NCBI RefSeq assembly: GCF_020524325.1
Contig: NZ_JAIVKY010000009.1
Coordinates: forward strand, 288,987-352,986
Source: Sutcliffiella horikoshii
Lineage (GTDB): Bacteria > Bacillota > Bacilli > Bacillales > Bacillaceae_I
DNA length: 64,000 nucleotides
Reading direction: 5' to 3'
Under the pieces are notes generated by a model. That model had not been told where the DNA came from and did no database searches. It saw only the letters and a program-made list of their open reading frames with translations. Shown here one piece after another: positions 17,449 to 27,402 of this stretch (position 1 is the first letter of the stretch; the number at the start of each line of letters is the position of its first letter). Both the position numbers and the translations under genes were made by a program.

Positions 17449-17485
17449 AAATAAGCAACGGATTCATTCTCCGCTGCTTATTTCT
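17449..17485 (-). terminator. Terminator of dagK
   Basis: AAATAAGCAGCGG pairs with CCGTTGCTTATTT across a short loop, with a T run on the minus strand. It touches the dagK stop codon. Confidence 0.85.
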
Positions 17486-18404
17486 ATTCGCATTTAGCCA
17501 TTTCTATTTCCTTACGCTTTTCCGTTACAAGGACATCAAGATGACGGTAAAGGTTGACGAATTCGCCTGGAAGCAGTCCACCGTACTCGCCGTCTAGGTT
17601 TAGCTGCATTTTCTCTTGTGTGTTTACTTTTACCCTGTTCGCCTTCGTGTAGATGACTAAATCGTCTTTCACATGATCTCCGCGCAATGCCATGGAAGCA
17701 ATGCGGATGAAGTCTGCGATGTTTGCTTTTTTGAGTATGATCATATCAAACATTCCGTCATTCATGCAGGAGTCTGGCGCAAGCTTTTCGAAACCGCCTA
17801 CCGAATTCGATAAGGAAACTAAGAACAACATGATTTCGCCTTCAAAGATTTTTCCATCGTATTCGATTGTAACGTTTGTGGGGCGAATAGAAGGAAGCAT
17901 CTCGATTCCTTTAAGGTAGTAGGCAAGCTGGCCAAGCATTGTTTTCATTTTGATTGGCACCTCATAAGACAGCTCGGTCATTTTTCCGCCACCGGCAATG
18001 TTCATAAAGTACTGATCATTGGCTTTTCCAATATCCACTGGCATCGGAACGCCTTTTGCAATGACATCGACACAACCTAAAATATCATCGCGCGGGAGGT
18101 CAAGTGCTCTGGCAAAGTCGTTCGTCGTTCCTACAGGAATAATGCCAAGCTGTGGACGATATTCTTGTTCTGCCAATCCGTTGACCACTTCATTGATTGT
18201 ACCGTCTCCACCAGCTGCCACCACAAGGTCATACCTGCGTTCAACTGCAAGCCTAGCTGCTTCTGTCGCATCTCCATGTCCGGTTGTTGCATGGCAGGAT
18301 GTTTCATAGCCAGCTTTTTCTAATCGAACCAACACTTCTGGCAGATGCTTTTTGAATAGCTCGCGACCAGATGTTGGATTGTATATTACCCTAGCTCGTT
18401 TCAT
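17484..18404 (-). CDS. dagK: Diacylglycerol kinase (lipid kinase, DagK/YerQ type)
   Basis: A 306-residue soluble lipid kinase that phosphorylates diacylglycerol, recycling the lipid by-product of lipoteichoic acid synthesis. The nucleotide-binding motif GGDGTINE is at residues 65-72; NPTSGR near residue 10 and GTTNDFARAL are the other family blocks. Length matches B. subtilis DagK. A single-gene transcript is likely, with the terminator directly after its stop. It lies downstream of gatCAB as in B. subtilis, with other genes inserted between. Confidence 0.93.
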   Translation of the reverse strand: MKRARVIYNPTSGRELFKKHLPEVLVRLEKAGYETSCHATTGHGDATEAARLAVERRYDLVVAAGGDGTINEVVNGLAEQEYRPQLGIIPVGTTNDFARALDLPRDDILGCVDVIAKGVPMPVDIGKANDQYFMNIAGGGKMTELSYEVPIKMKTMLGQLAYYLKGIEMLPSIRPTNVTIEYDGKIFEGEIMLFLVSLSNSVGGFEKLAPDSCMNDGMFDMIILKKANIADFIRIASMALRGDHVKDDLVIYTKANRVKVNTQEKMQLNLDGEYGGLLPGEFVNLYRHLDVLVTEKRKEIEMAKCE

Positions 18405-18607
18405 TTCCCATCATCCTAAACGTATATTTAACTAAGCCCTCTTTTATATTTATGTGTAGTCTGTCTCTGTTGTTATATAGAATAGTTATATTTACCAATA
18501 CCACTAAGTAGTGAACCTGTAACCCACTACTGATAACATATTAGCCTATTTGAGTGTGGATATGCAATTAAAATGAAAATTTTGAGAACTGCTTCCAGGC
18601 ACCTTCC

Positions 18608-18668
18608 CAAAATAAAACCCCCAACCGCACCACCACTTCTCAAAAGTAGCAGCTGCAGATGGGGGTAC
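18608..18668 (-). terminator. Terminator of the flotillin operon
   Basis: ACCCCCA pairs with TGGGGGT around a long internal hairpin, followed by TTTTAT on the minus strand, 10 nt after the floT stop. Confidence 0.75.
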
Positions 18669-18677
18669 ACAACTCAC

Positions 18678-20213
18678 TTATTCTTCTGTTTTCTTCTCTT
18701 CGCTCTTTTTGCTCGTAGCAATTTCGCTCGTTAAGCTGTCGATGCTGTGACGCACGTTTGCTTTTCCGGAGAAGTTTTCAATCAGTTCTTTTACATCAAT
18801 TCCAGATGACGCCTTCAAAGATTCTTGAAGCGTGGACATCAGGTTTGTTGCGTAGCCAGTCACTTTGTTGGCACCACTGTTTTCACCGCTTCCGCCAGTG
18901 TCCACAACCGTGATCTTATCGATGTTGCCAAGAGGAGCTGCAACTTGCTTCGCGTATTCAGGAAGCATTTTGATAATCATGTCTAGGATAGCCGCTTGAC
19001 CGAACTGTTCGAATGCTTCTGCAATCTTTTCTTTCGCTTCTGCCTCTGCAAGACCTTTCAGGCGGATAACTTCCGCTTCGGATTCCCCTTGCGCTCTTTG
19101 TGCATCGGCAATCGCAAGACCGTCGATACGTACTTTTTCCGCTTCTGCTTTGGCCATTGCTTCGATACGGTATTTGTTAGCATCCGCTTCTGCCATTTGT
19201 TTTGCTTTATCAGCTGCTGCAGCCTGCTCCACAGAGTAACGGTCTGCATCGGCTTTCTTCTTAACTTCGGAGTCGTATTGACGCTCACGACGCAGGATCT
19301 CTTTTTCCTCAAGCTCAATTTGCTTTTGACGCTCGATGATTTGGATCTGCATCTGTTGCTCGGTTACTTCTTGTTTCGCACGTGCCTCCTCTAGGTGGTA
19401 CGCTTGGTCGGCACGGGCTTTCGCGATGTCTTGCTCGCGGCGGTACTCGGCAACCTTCATTTGGTTGGTTTTTTCCGCTTCTGCGATTTCCGTCGCACGC
19501 TCAAGCTCAGCGCGTTGTGCGTCTTTAGCCGCTTCGGCACGCTTGATACGAGTTTCTTTATCCGCTTCCGCCGTTGCAATATCTGCGTCACGCTTAACTT
19601 GCGCAATACGTGGTTTACCAAGAGATTCTAAGTATCCGTTGCTGTCGCGGATATCGCGAATGGTGAAGGATACGATGATTAATCCCATTTTCGCTAAATC
19701 CTGAGAGGCAACGCGTTGTACTTCTTGCGAGAACTTTTCACGATTTTTATAGATTTCTTCTACTGTCATGGAACCTAGGATCGAACGAAGGTGACCTTCT
19801 AGTACTTCACGCGCTTCGTTTTCCAGGTCCTCTTTTCTTTTTCCTAAAAATTGCTCGGCAGCTGTTGCGATGTCGCCGATGGAATTGCCAATCTTGATAA
19901 TCGCTGTTCCGTCCGCCATTACCGGAACGCCTTGCTCTGTGTAAACTTCCGGCGTTTTTACATCTAGTTTAATAGATAGCAAGCTCAATGGCTCTGATTG
20001 TTGGAATACCGGCACGATGAACGCACCGCCACCTCGTACAATCTTAATTCTGTTTCCTGCTTCGTCTGTGTGGACATTTTTTCCACCAAGGTAGCTACCT
20101 GTGATGATTAGCGCTTCATCTGGACCAACTGTTTTGTAGCGTGCTACGAAAACAACGATCAGGACGAAAATCAGTGCGACGACGGCACCAATGATAATAA
20201 ACATTTCACCCAT
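18678..20213 (-). CDS. floT: Flotillin-like protein FloT
   Basis: A 511-residue flotillin: N-terminal hydrophobic segment (residues 4-24), an SPFH/band-7 domain to about residue 200, and a long Glu/Ala/Lys-rich coiled coil (about 200-400) with many AEA and EAE repeats. It organises fluid or ordered membrane microdomains and supports signalling and secretion complexes. It starts 12 nt after the NfeD-family gene; the pair equals B. subtilis yuaF-yuaG. A SigW-type promoter upstream of the pair indicates cell-envelope stress control. Confidence 0.95.
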   Translation of the reverse strand: MGEMFIIIGAVVALIFVLIVVFVARYKTVGPDEALIITGSYLGGKNVHTDEAGNRIKIVRGGGAFIVPVFQQSEPLSLLSIKLDVKTPEVYTEQGVPVMADGTAIIKIGNSIGDIATAAEQFLGKRKEDLENEAREVLEGHLRSILGSMTVEEIYKNREKFSQEVQRVASQDLAKMGLIIVSFTIRDIRDSNGYLESLGKPRIAQVKRDADIATAEADKETRIKRAEAAKDAQRAELERATEIAEAEKTNQMKVAEYRREQDIAKARADQAYHLEEARAKQEVTEQQMQIQIIERQKQIELEEKEILRRERQYDSEVKKKADADRYSVEQAAAADKAKQMAEADANKYRIEAMAKAEAEKVRIDGLAIADAQRAQGESEAEVIRLKGLAEAEAKEKIAEAFEQFGQAAILDMIIKMLPEYAKQVAAPLGNIDKITVVDTGGSGENSGANKVTGYATNLMSTLQESLKASSGIDVKELIENFSGKANVRHSIDSLTSEIATSKKSEEKKTEE

Positions 20214-20225
20214 TTTCTCTTCCCC

Positions 20226-20765
20226 CTATTTATTATAGTTTTCTAATACCTTTTCGTATGGAGTGACAGAGACCACTCCGGTTTGGACATCAATGATCAG
20301 GACTTCCGTATCATAAGGGATTTCCTCATTTTCAAAGCTCTGTGCAGATCGTGAAACGGTGCTTCCCCCAATGCTCAGTACCACTTCCCCGAACCCGTCT
20401 TTCGGCACGGAGATGATGACTCGTGCAAGCTTTCCTTTTAAGTCATCGTCCGTATAACCGAGTGAAGAATCGGCAGACCTGATTGGTACAAAAACAAAGA
20501 TGTGAAGCAAAGTGACTAGTAGAAGTGCAAGGACGGTGGCAATGGCCAACACAAGCAATCCTGATAGCGGCGAATATTTTTCAACTAAATAGCCTGTTGC
20601 TCCAAACACAGTGAAAAATGAAAAAATAAGAGCTGGATCAATAGGGAACGCATCGAATATTCCGTCCACTACGTCAGATAATAAAATGTAGATCAGCGTC
20701 AAGCCGCCAAAGATGATGAGGCACCAAAAGTAGAGTGTCATCATGTCCAATCCAAACATCGTCAT
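20226..20765 (-). CDS. yuaF: NfeD-family membrane protein, partner of FloT (YuaF type)
   Basis: A membrane protein of about 179 residues with three or four hydrophobic segments in the first 100 residues and a C-terminal soluble beta-rich NfeD domain (LKGKLARVIISVPKDGFGEV, then a stretch ending VVSVTPYEKV). It is the short NfeD form without the protease domain. ATG 20765 is chosen over the frame to 20831 because AAAGGA precedes it and the first helix then begins at once; an ATG two codons later is also possible. It is always found beside flotillin in bacilli. Confidence 0.85.
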   Translation of the reverse strand: MTMFGLDMMTLYFWCLIIFGGLTLIYILLSDVVDGIFDAFPIDPALIFSFFTVFGATGYLVEKYSPLSGLLVLAIATVLALLLVTLLHIFVFVPIRSADSSLGYTDDDLKGKLARVIISVPKDGFGEVVLSIGGSTVSRSAQSFENEEIPYDTEVLIIDVQTGVVSVTPYEKVLENYNK

Positions 20766-20851
20766 AAGCCATCGTTTCCTTTCCTGTTGTATTGAAGGCA
20801 ATTCCCTTTGGGTCCCTGATCTTCCTTCCAAAATTTCCTTCCGCTATTATA

Positions 20852-20878
20852 TACGGGTCCATTATCCTAAAGGTTTCA
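20852..20878 (-). promoter_or_regulatory. SigW-type ECF promoter of yuaF-floT
   Basis: The minus strand reads TGAAAC (20873-20878), 17-nt spacer, CGTA (20852-20855) continuing TATA. This matches the known SigW consensus, and the B. subtilis yuaF-floT operon is a SigW target. Confidence 0.85.
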
Positions 20879-20997
20879 AAAACATTTCTATTTTTCTACC
20901 TTTTTCTAGGAAGATGTTAGGTGTAAAATAATAGTAGGAATTTACAAACTTTTACCTATTCCATCATAAACCATATAAAAGGGGAAAACTATTAGTT

Positions 20998-21900
20998 ATG
21001 CTAAAAAAAGGGATTGTTTGCGGAGTGAGCCTGAGTGTGTTGGCAGGTTGTACGAGCTTTGATAGTTTATTAGAGGAAAAAGAAGTGTTGATCGGTACGC
21101 CGCATACCACTAAAATGGCGGTACCGCAAATGGCAGATTACGATATGGATTGGGATGTTTTTTTTGAAAAAGAACCGGACGCTGGCGAGGAAGTGGCCGC
21201 AGCGGACAACGATACGGAAGATCCTGCGGACGAGGAGCAACCTGTGGAGCCGGCAGACGAGGAAAAGCCAGAGGAGCCTGGGGATTCAACGGAGCCTGAA
21301 GCGATTCCTGTTGTCGCCAACCCTGGTGCTATGAATGTCATGGTCAATAAGTTCTGGTCACTCCCTGAAGGTTACCGTCCAGCTGATTTGATCAAGCCGA
21401 ATGTGCCTTTTTCTTTTGGTGACGAAAATAGTGACCGTTCGAAGCTGCGGGCAGAAGCAGCTGAGTCGCTTGAGGTTATGTTTAATGTCGCAAAAGGTGA
21501 AGGTATCGAGCTTTATGCGCGTTCCGGCTTCCGTTCGTATGAAACACAGGAGGCTATTTTCAAAAATGAGGTAGCTACATTCGGTTATGAGCAGGCCGTA
21601 CTCTACGTGGCACTGCCTGGGACAAGCGAACATCAGACTGGACTTGCGATGGATGTTACCGCAAAGAGTGTGGGGCTGGAATTAGTGGAGGCATTTGAAG
21701 GTACAGCAGAAGGCAAGTGGCTTGCTTCGAATGCCCATCATTATGGCTTTATTTTGCGCTATCCGAAAGGGAAAACTAATATTACGGGTTATGCGTTCGA
21801 GCCGTGGCACTTTAGGTATGTTGGAGTGGACATTGCTGGGGAGATTTATACGAAGGGGCTTACGTTTGAGGAATATATGGGGGATGTGAGGGAGTTTTAG
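20998..21900 (+). CDS. Lipid-anchored D-alanyl-D-alanine carboxypeptidase (M15B, VanY type)
   Basis: A 300-residue lipoprotein: lipobox LAGC at residues 15-18, then an acidic Pro/Glu-rich linker (about 60-105), then an M15B peptidase domain. Zinc and catalytic residues are visible in SEHQTGLAMDVT and EPWHFRYVG. It would trim the terminal D-Ala from peptidoglycan stem peptides outside the membrane. The linker, with repeated PADEE/PAEEP-like units, probably spans from membrane to wall. The ATG has only a distant GGGG as ribosome binding site. It converges on gatB. Confidence 0.9.
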   Translation: MLKKGIVCGVSLSVLAGCTSFDSLLEEKEVLIGTPHTTKMAVPQMADYDMDWDVFFEKEPDAGEEVAAADNDTEDPADEEQPVEPADEEKPEEPGDSTEPEAIPVVANPGAMNVMVNKFWSLPEGYRPADLIKPNVPFSFGDENSDRSKLRAEAAESLEVMFNVAKGEGIELYARSGFRSYETQEAIFKNEVATFGYEQAVLYVALPGTSEHQTGLAMDVTAKSVGLELVEAFEGTAEGKWLASNAHHYGFILRYPKGKTNITGYAFEPWHFRYVGVDIAGEIYTKGLTFEEYMGDVREF

Positions 21901-21970
21901 GTGATTAGAGTGTGGAGAGTGCGCATTTGCGGCTCTTTTTTTGTGTGTTCGTATGTCACTAAGGGGTTTT

Positions 21971-22020
21971 ATCAACCAAGTTTTTTATTTATCAACCAAG
22001 TTTACATTTTATCAATCAAA
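21971..22020. repeat. 20-nt-period tandem array, ATCAACCAAG family (three units)
   Basis: ATCAACCAAG starts at 21971 and 21991 and ATCAATCAAA at 22011, exactly 20 nt apart. It lies between the convergent carboxypeptidase and gatB genes. Confidence 0.75.
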
Positions 22021-22041
22021 TCAGAGTAAATAAACGCCATT

Positions 22042-22056
22042 CGACACACATCGACA
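22042..22056. repeat. Array-tail motif CGACACAYATCGACA, copy 2
   Basis: CGACACACATCGACA, differing from 3961-3975 at one base, begins 31 nt after the start of the last array unit. Confidence 0.55.
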
Positions 22057-22076
22057 CCCTCTCCAGCAAAAAAAAA

Positions 22077-22107
22077 CAGGACCCCACTATCAACCTCCGG
22101 GGTCCTG
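22077..22107 (-). terminator. Terminator of gatCAB
   Basis: CAGGACCCC pairs with GGGGTCCTG; on the minus strand a nine-T run follows. It lies 18 nt after the gatB stop. Confidence 0.88.
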
Positions 22108-22124
22108 CTTGTATCTCAAATTAC

Positions 22125-23555
22125 TTATCGCTTCTTAATTTCCTCAATCAAGATCTTGTTCACCATTTGCGGGTTTGCCTGGCCTTTGGAGGCTTTCATG
22201 ATCTGGCCGACAAGGAAGCCGATGGCACGTTCTGTTCCTTCTTTGTAGTCCTGGACGGATTTAGGATTTGCATCCAATGTTTCACCGACCATTTTACGAA
22301 GCGTGCCTTCGTCCGAAATTTGGACTAAGCCTTTGTCTTTCACGATTTTCTCCGCGTCGCCGCCGTTTTCAATGAGTTCTTTGAAAACTTTCTTAGCAAT
22401 TTTAGATGAAATCGTTCCTTTTTCAAGAAGCTTGATCATGCCTGCAAGTCCTTCTGGAGTCAAGGCGGTGTCATCAAGCTCTTTGCTCTCGGCATTCAGG
22501 TAAGCAGAAACCTCACCCATCAGCCAGTTGGAAGCTAGCTTCGCGTCAGCACCTGCTTCTACTGTCCCGTCGAAGAAATCGGACATTTCTTTCGTGATGG
22601 TCAGAACTTGAGCGTCGTATGCAGGAAGTCCAAGCTCTTCAACGTAACGCTTTTTGCGCTCATCCGGAAGAGTCGGGATGTCTGCGCGAACGCGCTCTTT
22701 CCAGTCATCATCAATATGAAGTGCCACAAGATCTGGCTCCGGGAAGTAACGGTAGTCGTCGGACCCTTCTTTTACACGCATCAGAATCGTCTTTTTCGTC
22801 GCTTCGTCATAACGGCGTGTTTCCTGCTCGATCACTCCGCCAGATAATAGAACCTGCTCTTGGCGAACAACTTCATGCTCCAGTCCTTTTTGGACAAAGT
22901 TGAAAGAGTTCAGGTTTTTCAATTCCGCTTTCGTACCAAATTCCTTTTGGCCGATTGGACGTAAGGAAATGTTCGCATCACAGCGCAACGATCCTTCTTC
23001 CATTTTACAATCGGAAACTCCCGTGTATTGAATGATGGACTTTAATTTTTCCAAGTAAGCATACGCCTCTTCCGGAGTGCGGATATCAGGTTCCGATACG
23101 ATTTCCACAAGCGGTGTTCCTTGGCGGTTATAGTCAACAAGGGAATAGCCGTCGCCTGTGTGCATCAGCTTTCCTGCATCTTCTTCCAAGTGCAGGCGCG
23201 TGATGCCAATGCGCTTCTTCTCCCCGTTCACTTCTATATCAATCCAGCCGTTTTCGCCGATTGGTTTATCATGCTGAGAGATCTGATAAGCCTTCGGGTT
23301 GTCCGGATAAAAGTAATTCTTACGGTCAAATTTCGTGTCGGTTGCGACCTCACAATTCAGGGCCATTGCTGCCTTCATCGCGTATTCCACCGCCTGTTTG
23401 TTCAGGACAGGCAGCGTTCCCGGATAGCCAAGTTCCACAACACTTGTGTTGGAGTTCGGTTCTGCACCGAATTCGTTTGGACTTGCCGAGAAAATTTTTG
23501 ATTTTGTTTTCAATTCTACGTGCACTTCAAGACCAATAATCGTTTCAAAATTCAT
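22125..23555 (-). CDS. gatB: Asp-tRNA(Asn)/Glu-tRNA(Gln) amidotransferase subunit B
   Basis: A 476-residue subunit that phosphorylates misacylated Glu-tRNA-Gln (or Asp-tRNA-Asn) and accepts ammonia from GatA. The N-terminal signature [20 protein letters not shown] and the C-terminal YqeY/tail domain are present; length is standard. It follows gatA by 11 nt as the last gene of gatCAB. Its presence suggests that direct glutaminyl-tRNA synthetase is absent, as usual in bacilli. Confidence 0.97.
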   Translation of the reverse strand: MNFETIIGLEVHVELKTKSKIFSASPNEFGAEPNSNTSVVELGYPGTLPVLNKQAVEYAMKAAMALNCEVATDTKFDRKNYFYPDNPKAYQISQHDKPIGENGWIDIEVNGEKKRIGITRLHLEEDAGKLMHTGDGYSLVDYNRQGTPLVEIVSEPDIRTPEEAYAYLEKLKSIIQYTGVSDCKMEEGSLRCDANISLRPIGQKEFGTKAELKNLNSFNFVQKGLEHEVVRQEQVLLSGGVIEQETRRYDEATKKTILMRVKEGSDDYRYFPEPDLVALHIDDDWKERVRADIPTLPDERKKRYVEELGLPAYDAQVLTITKEMSDFFDGTVEAGADAKLASNWLMGEVSAYLNAESKELDDTALTPEGLAGMIKLLEKGTISSKIAKKVFKELIENGGDAEKIVKDKGLVQISDEGTLRKMVGETLDANPKSVQDYKEGTERAIGFLVGQIMKASKGQANPQMVNKILIEEIKKR

Positions 23556-23566
23556 GTTTTCACCCC

Positions 23567-25024
23567 TTACAGCTGTGGCTTCTTTTTATGATGGTCGGTT
23601 GCTTGCTCAAACGCATGGGCAACGCGGTAAATGGTGCTCTCGTCAAAATGATTTCCGATGATCTGCAAACCTACTGGCAGTCCGTCCACAAATCCTGCCG
23701 GTACAGAAATTCCCGGTACGCCAGCAAGGTTGACTGGGATGGTCAGAATATCATTTGCATACATCGTAAGTGGATCCTTCGTGTTTTCGCCCACTTTAAA
23801 TGCTGGAGTCGGCGTAGTTGGTCCGATGATAACATCATATTTTTCAAACACGTCTTCGAAATCCTGCTTGATCAACGTACGAACCTTTTGTGCTTTTACA
23901 TAATAAGCATCATAATGCCCTGCGCTCAACGCGTAAGTTCCAAGCATAATACGGCGCTTCACTTCAGGTCCGAAACCTTCGCTGCGCGTCTGCTTGTACA
24001 TCTCAATAAGGTTCTTCGCATTGTCCGTGCGGTAGCCATAACGAACGCCGTCAAAACGAGCAAGGTTTGCGGATGCTTCTGATGATGACAATAGATAGTA
24101 CGTTGCTAAAGCGTATTGGGAGTGAGGCAGGGAAACTTCTTCCCATGTTGCGCCTAGTCCTTCTAAAACTTTCAGTGCATCTTTAACAGATTGGCGTACC
24201 TCTTCGCTCACGCCTTCTGCCAGATACTCTTTTGGCACACCGATTTTCAGCCCTTTGATATCTCCTGTCAGGCTGGAAAGGAAGTCCGGTACATCGGCGT
24301 TTGCAGACGTGGAATCCATTGGATCCAGTCCAGAGATCGCTTGTAAAAGGTAGGCATTATCTTCTACTGTACGCGTAATTGGACCGATTTGGTCAAGGGA
24401 TGATGCAAATGCGATCAGACCGTAACGGGAAACGCGTCCATAGGTAGGTTTTAGGCCGACAACTCCGCAAAAAGCTGCAGGTTGACGAATTGATCCACCT
24501 GTATCAGAGCCAAGGGAGAAAAATACTTCCCCTGCTGCTACAGCAGCTGCAGATCCACCGCTTGATCCACCTGGAACACGTTCAAGGTCCCAAGGGTTTT
24601 TCGTCGCCGCAAAGGCCGAGTTTTCATTGGAAGATCCCATGGCAAACTCGTCCATATTTATTTTCCCGATGGTGACGGATTCCGCTTGGTTCAGCTTTTC
24701 TACCACTGTTGCATTGTAGATTGGGTTAAAGTCACCAAGGATTTTACTCGCAGCTGTAGTGCGAATGCCTTTTGTGACGATGTTATCCTTCACACCAATT
24801 GGAAGACCGAATAATAGGCCATGGTCCTTTTCTAGTCCTAATGCTTGGTCAAGAACTTTTGCATATTTACGGGCATTCTCTTCATCAAGTGTCAGGAATG
24901 CTTGCACCTTATCGTCGACTTCGTTGATTCGTTTGTAGGATGTATCAACGAGGTCAGTTACGGTGATTTCTTTTTTATGTAAAAGGCTATGTAATTCCGA
25001 TAGCTTTTTATCAAACAATGACAT
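23567..25024 (-). CDS. gatA: Asp-tRNA(Asn)/Glu-tRNA(Gln) amidotransferase subunit A
   Basis: A 485-residue amidase-signature glutaminase that releases ammonia from glutamine for GatB. The Ser-cisSer-Lys triad is visible at K79 (GVKDN), S154 (GGSSGGS) and S178 (DTGGSIRQP). ATG 25024 follows AAGGAGGG. It follows gatC after 22 nt. Confidence 0.97.
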   Translation of the reverse strand: MSLFDKKLSELHSLLHKKEITVTDLVDTSYKRINEVDDKVQAFLTLDEENARKYAKVLDQALGLEKDHGLLFGLPIGVKDNIVTKGIRTTAASKILGDFNPIYNATVVEKLNQAESVTIGKINMDEFAMGSSNENSAFAATKNPWDLERVPGGSSGGSAAAVAAGEVFFSLGSDTGGSIRQPAAFCGVVGLKPTYGRVSRYGLIAFASSLDQIGPITRTVEDNAYLLQAISGLDPMDSTSANADVPDFLSSLTGDIKGLKIGVPKEYLAEGVSEEVRQSVKDALKVLEGLGATWEEVSLPHSQYALATYYLLSSSEASANLARFDGVRYGYRTDNAKNLIEMYKQTRSEGFGPEVKRRIMLGTYALSAGHYDAYYVKAQKVRTLIKQDFEDVFEKYDVIIGPTTPTPAFKVGENTKDPLTMYANDILTIPVNLAGVPGISVPAGFVDGLPVGLQIIGNHFDESTIYRVAHAFEQATDHHKKKPQL

Positions 25025-25046
25025 GGGGTTCCCTCCTTACTCTTTC

Positions 25047-25337
25047 CTATTCAATAATGCTTGGTACGCGAATCTGGCCGTTTTTGTGGTCTGGGGCATT
25101 TTTCAATACCTCATCAACCGGCAGGCCATCTTTCGCAACATCTTCCCTCATGACATTCTTCATATGTAGAACATGAGAAGTTGGTTGAACATTTTCTGTA
25201 TCTAATTCATTCAGCTTCTCCGCGAATGAAATAATTGCATCTAATTGACTTGTGAACATAACCGCCTCATCCTCGCTGATCGCAAGACGGGCCAAATGCG
25301 CCACATGCTTCACCTGATCCTCCGAAATACGTGACAT
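25047..25337 (-). CDS. gatC: Asp-tRNA(Asn)/Glu-tRNA(Gln) amidotransferase subunit C
   Basis: A 96-residue subunit that wraps GatA and GatB together. The family pattern [16 protein letters not shown] and a C-terminal segment ending in [21 protein letters not shown] are seen. ATG 25337 follows GGAGGTG. It is the first gene of gatCAB and is divergent from the proline symporter, as in B. subtilis gatC/opuE. Confidence 0.96.
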   Translation of the reverse strand: MSRISEDQVKHVAHLARLAISEDEAVMFTSQLDAIISFAEKLNELDTENVQPTSHVLHMKNVMREDVAKDGLPVDEVLKNAPDHKNGQIRVPSIIE

Positions 25338-25445
25338 CCTCTTTCACCTCCGCAAAAAATCGAACTTGCACAATACCCCTATCATACTAAACTTTAACCC
25401 CCACAAGCAATTCTCACGGGATATTGGCGGAAATTTCTTTAGTTG

Positions 25446-25487
25446 GGTAAAGAGGGGTCTGACCCTCACTGCGTTAGCGCACTAAAG
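25446..25487. repeat. GGGTCAGACCC-type intergenic repeat, subfamily with CACTNCGTTA tail, copy 1
   Basis: Contains GAGGGGTCTGACCCTC followed by CACTGCGTTAGCGCACTAAA. The reverse complement of 57284-57329 has the same order with few changes. Apart from this repeat and the candidate promoter at 25719 I see nothing in the 25338-25846 gap. Confidence 0.75.
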
Positions 25488-25718
25488 ATCCCCCCTCTCC
25501 CTCTCTATAAACGTTTTTGTTTTGGGTGTGGTATGTTTCGATTTTTTTGTGGAAAAATAAGTGGGCATTCTGGGAAGAGTGATGGTGAGTAGAGTTGAAA
25601 ATATTACAGCAATATTACGTGTTAGATAATTCTGAATAGTTTTACTTTAATTAATTGTCAAGTGGGAAGTATGCCCATTGTATCAAGGGGTAGCGTGTTT
25701 TTCTTCCTATTGAAAAAG

Positions 25719-25745
25719 GTTTCAATCGCTTGAATAAAGGGAAAT
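25719..25745 (+). promoter_or_regulatory. SigB-type general stress promoter of the proline symporter gene
   Basis: GTTTCA (25719-25724), 14-nt spacer, GGGAAAT (25739-25745), about 100 nt upstream of the start codon. This matches the SigB consensus GTTTAA-N12-14-GGGWAW at most positions. B. subtilis opuE at the same locus is known to have a SigB promoter. Confidence 0.65.
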
Positions 25746-25846
25746 ACTTTGTTAGCTTAGATACTCGTAACCGTTATGAGAGCAATTTGGGGCGCCGAAA
25801 TTGCTGATGTACAAACAAATTTAATTATAATTTAGGAGTTGATATT

Positions 25847-27355
25847 GTGGAAACAGGAGTATTTATTTCCCTAGCACTTTATTTTATCGTCATGCTAGGA
25901 ATAGGTTTATATGCCTATAAAACATCTACCGACGATATTTCAGGCTATATGCTTGGTGGACGTCAATTAGGACCTGGAGTAACTGCACTATCTGCCGGGG
26001 CATCTGATATGAGTGGTTGGATGCTTATGGGTCTGCCAGGTGCTATGTATGCATCCGGTGTATCAAGCATGTGGATTGCAATCGGATTGGCAGTAGGAGC
26101 ATATGTGAACTATTTGGTCGTTGCACCTCGTTTAAGGGTTTATACAGAAACTGCGAATGACTCCATTACAATCCCAGATTTCTTTGAAAACCGCTTTTAT
26201 GATGGAACTCGTATTTTACGCTTCGTATCTGCGATTGTTATCATCATTTTCTTCACACTCTATACATCCTCTGGTTTAGTTTCCGGTGGTACACTATTTG
26301 ACAGTGCATTTGGATTAGACTATAGAACAGGCTTATTCGTAACAGCTGGTGTCGTTGTCGCTTATACATTGTTCGGAGGATTCTTGGCGGTTAGTTTAAC
26401 TGACTTTGTACAAGGTGTCATCATGCTACTTGCCTTGGTACTAGTACCGATTGTTGCTTTTACAGATTTAGGCGGCGTTGGTGTAACACTTGATGAAGTA
26501 CGTGCTATCGACCCAACTTACCTTGATTTCTTTAAAGGAACGACCGTCCTTGGAATTATTTCCTTACTTGCTTGGGGACTTGGGTACTTTGGACAACCAC
26601 ATATCATCGTTCGATTTATGGCAATCAAATCGATTCGTGATTTTAAAGCAGCTCGCCGTATCGGAATGAGCTGGATGATCGTTTCTATTATCGGTGCGAT
26701 GGCAACAGGTTTTGTAGGTATTGCCTACGTAAACCGTACAGGAATGGAATTAGCTGATGCAGAAACAATCTTTATTGTGTTCTCTCAATTCTTGTTCCAC
26801 CCACTTATCAGTGGATTCTTACTTGCTGCAATCTTGGCTGCTATCATGAGTACCATCTCTTCTCAGCTACTTGTTACATCTAGTGCGCTGACAGAAGACT
26901 TTTATAAAACATTCTTACGTCGTGAAGCATCAGATAAAGAGCTTGTGTTGATTGGACGTATCTCCGTTCTTATCGTTGCTCTTGTAGCAATCGCGCTATC
27001 TCTGACACCAAACGATACCATTCTTAACCTTGTAGGTAACGCATGGGCAGGATTTGGTGCCGCATTTGGTCCAGTAGTAATCCTAAGTCTTTACTGGAAA
27101 CGTATGAACCGTTGGGGTGCACTTGCAGGTATGCTAGTAGGTACTATCACGGTACTATTATGGATCTATGGTCCATTCACAATCAACGGCGAACCGCTGA
27201 CAGATTTCTTATATGAGATTATTCCAGGATTCATCCTAAGTACAATTGCCGTAGTTGTTGTAAGTTATCTTACAAACTTCCCACGTAAAAAAGTACGTGA
27301 AGGCTTTACGGAAATGGAAGAAACAATGGAAACAGAAACAAATAAAGAAGATTAA
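25847..27355 (+). CDS. opuE: Sodium/proline symporter, OpuE/PutP family
   Basis: A 502-residue SSS-family transporter with about 13 hydrophobic spans. Family blocks include [16 protein letters not shown] in the second span region and a [15 protein letters not shown] segment. It imports proline with Na+. The start is GTG 25847 behind TAGGAG. Position beside gatC and the SigB-type promoter point to the osmoprotective OpuE rather than catabolic PutP; a catabolic role is still possible because a P5C dehydrogenase gene lies 1 kb away. The C-terminus is a charged Glu/Thr tail. Confidence 0.9.
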   Translation: METGVFISLALYFIVMLGIGLYAYKTSTDDISGYMLGGRQLGPGVTALSAGASDMSGWMLMGLPGAMYASGVSSMWIAIGLAVGAYVNYLVVAPRLRVYTETANDSITIPDFFENRFYDGTRILRFVSAIVIIIFFTLYTSSGLVSGGTLFDSAFGLDYRTGLFVTAGVVVAYTLFGGFLAVSLTDFVQGVIMLLALVLVPIVAFTDLGGVGVTLDEVRAIDPTYLDFFKGTTVLGIISLLAWGLGYFGQPHIIVRFMAIKSIRDFKAARRIGMSWMIVSIIGAMATGFVGIAYVNRTGMELADAETIFIVFSQFLFHPLISGFLLAAILAAIMSTISSQLLVTSSALTEDFYKTFLRREASDKELVLIGRISVLIVALVAIALSLTPNDTILNLVGNAWAGFGAAFGPVVILSLYWKRMNRWGALAGMLVGTITVLLWIYGPFTINGEPLTDFLYEIIPGFILSTIAVVVVSYLTNFPRKKVREGFTEMEETMETETNKED

Positions 27356-27365
27356 TTTATACAAA

Positions 27366-27400
27366 AGAGAACCCGTTCACTTGGACGGGTTCTCTTTTTT
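27366..27400. terminator. Bidirectional terminator between opuE and the DUF4397 gene
   Basis: AGAGAACCCGT pairs perfectly with ACGGGTTCTCT, with a T run on the plus strand and an A run on the other side. It serves convergent genes. Confidence 0.93.
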
Positions 27401-27402
27401 GT

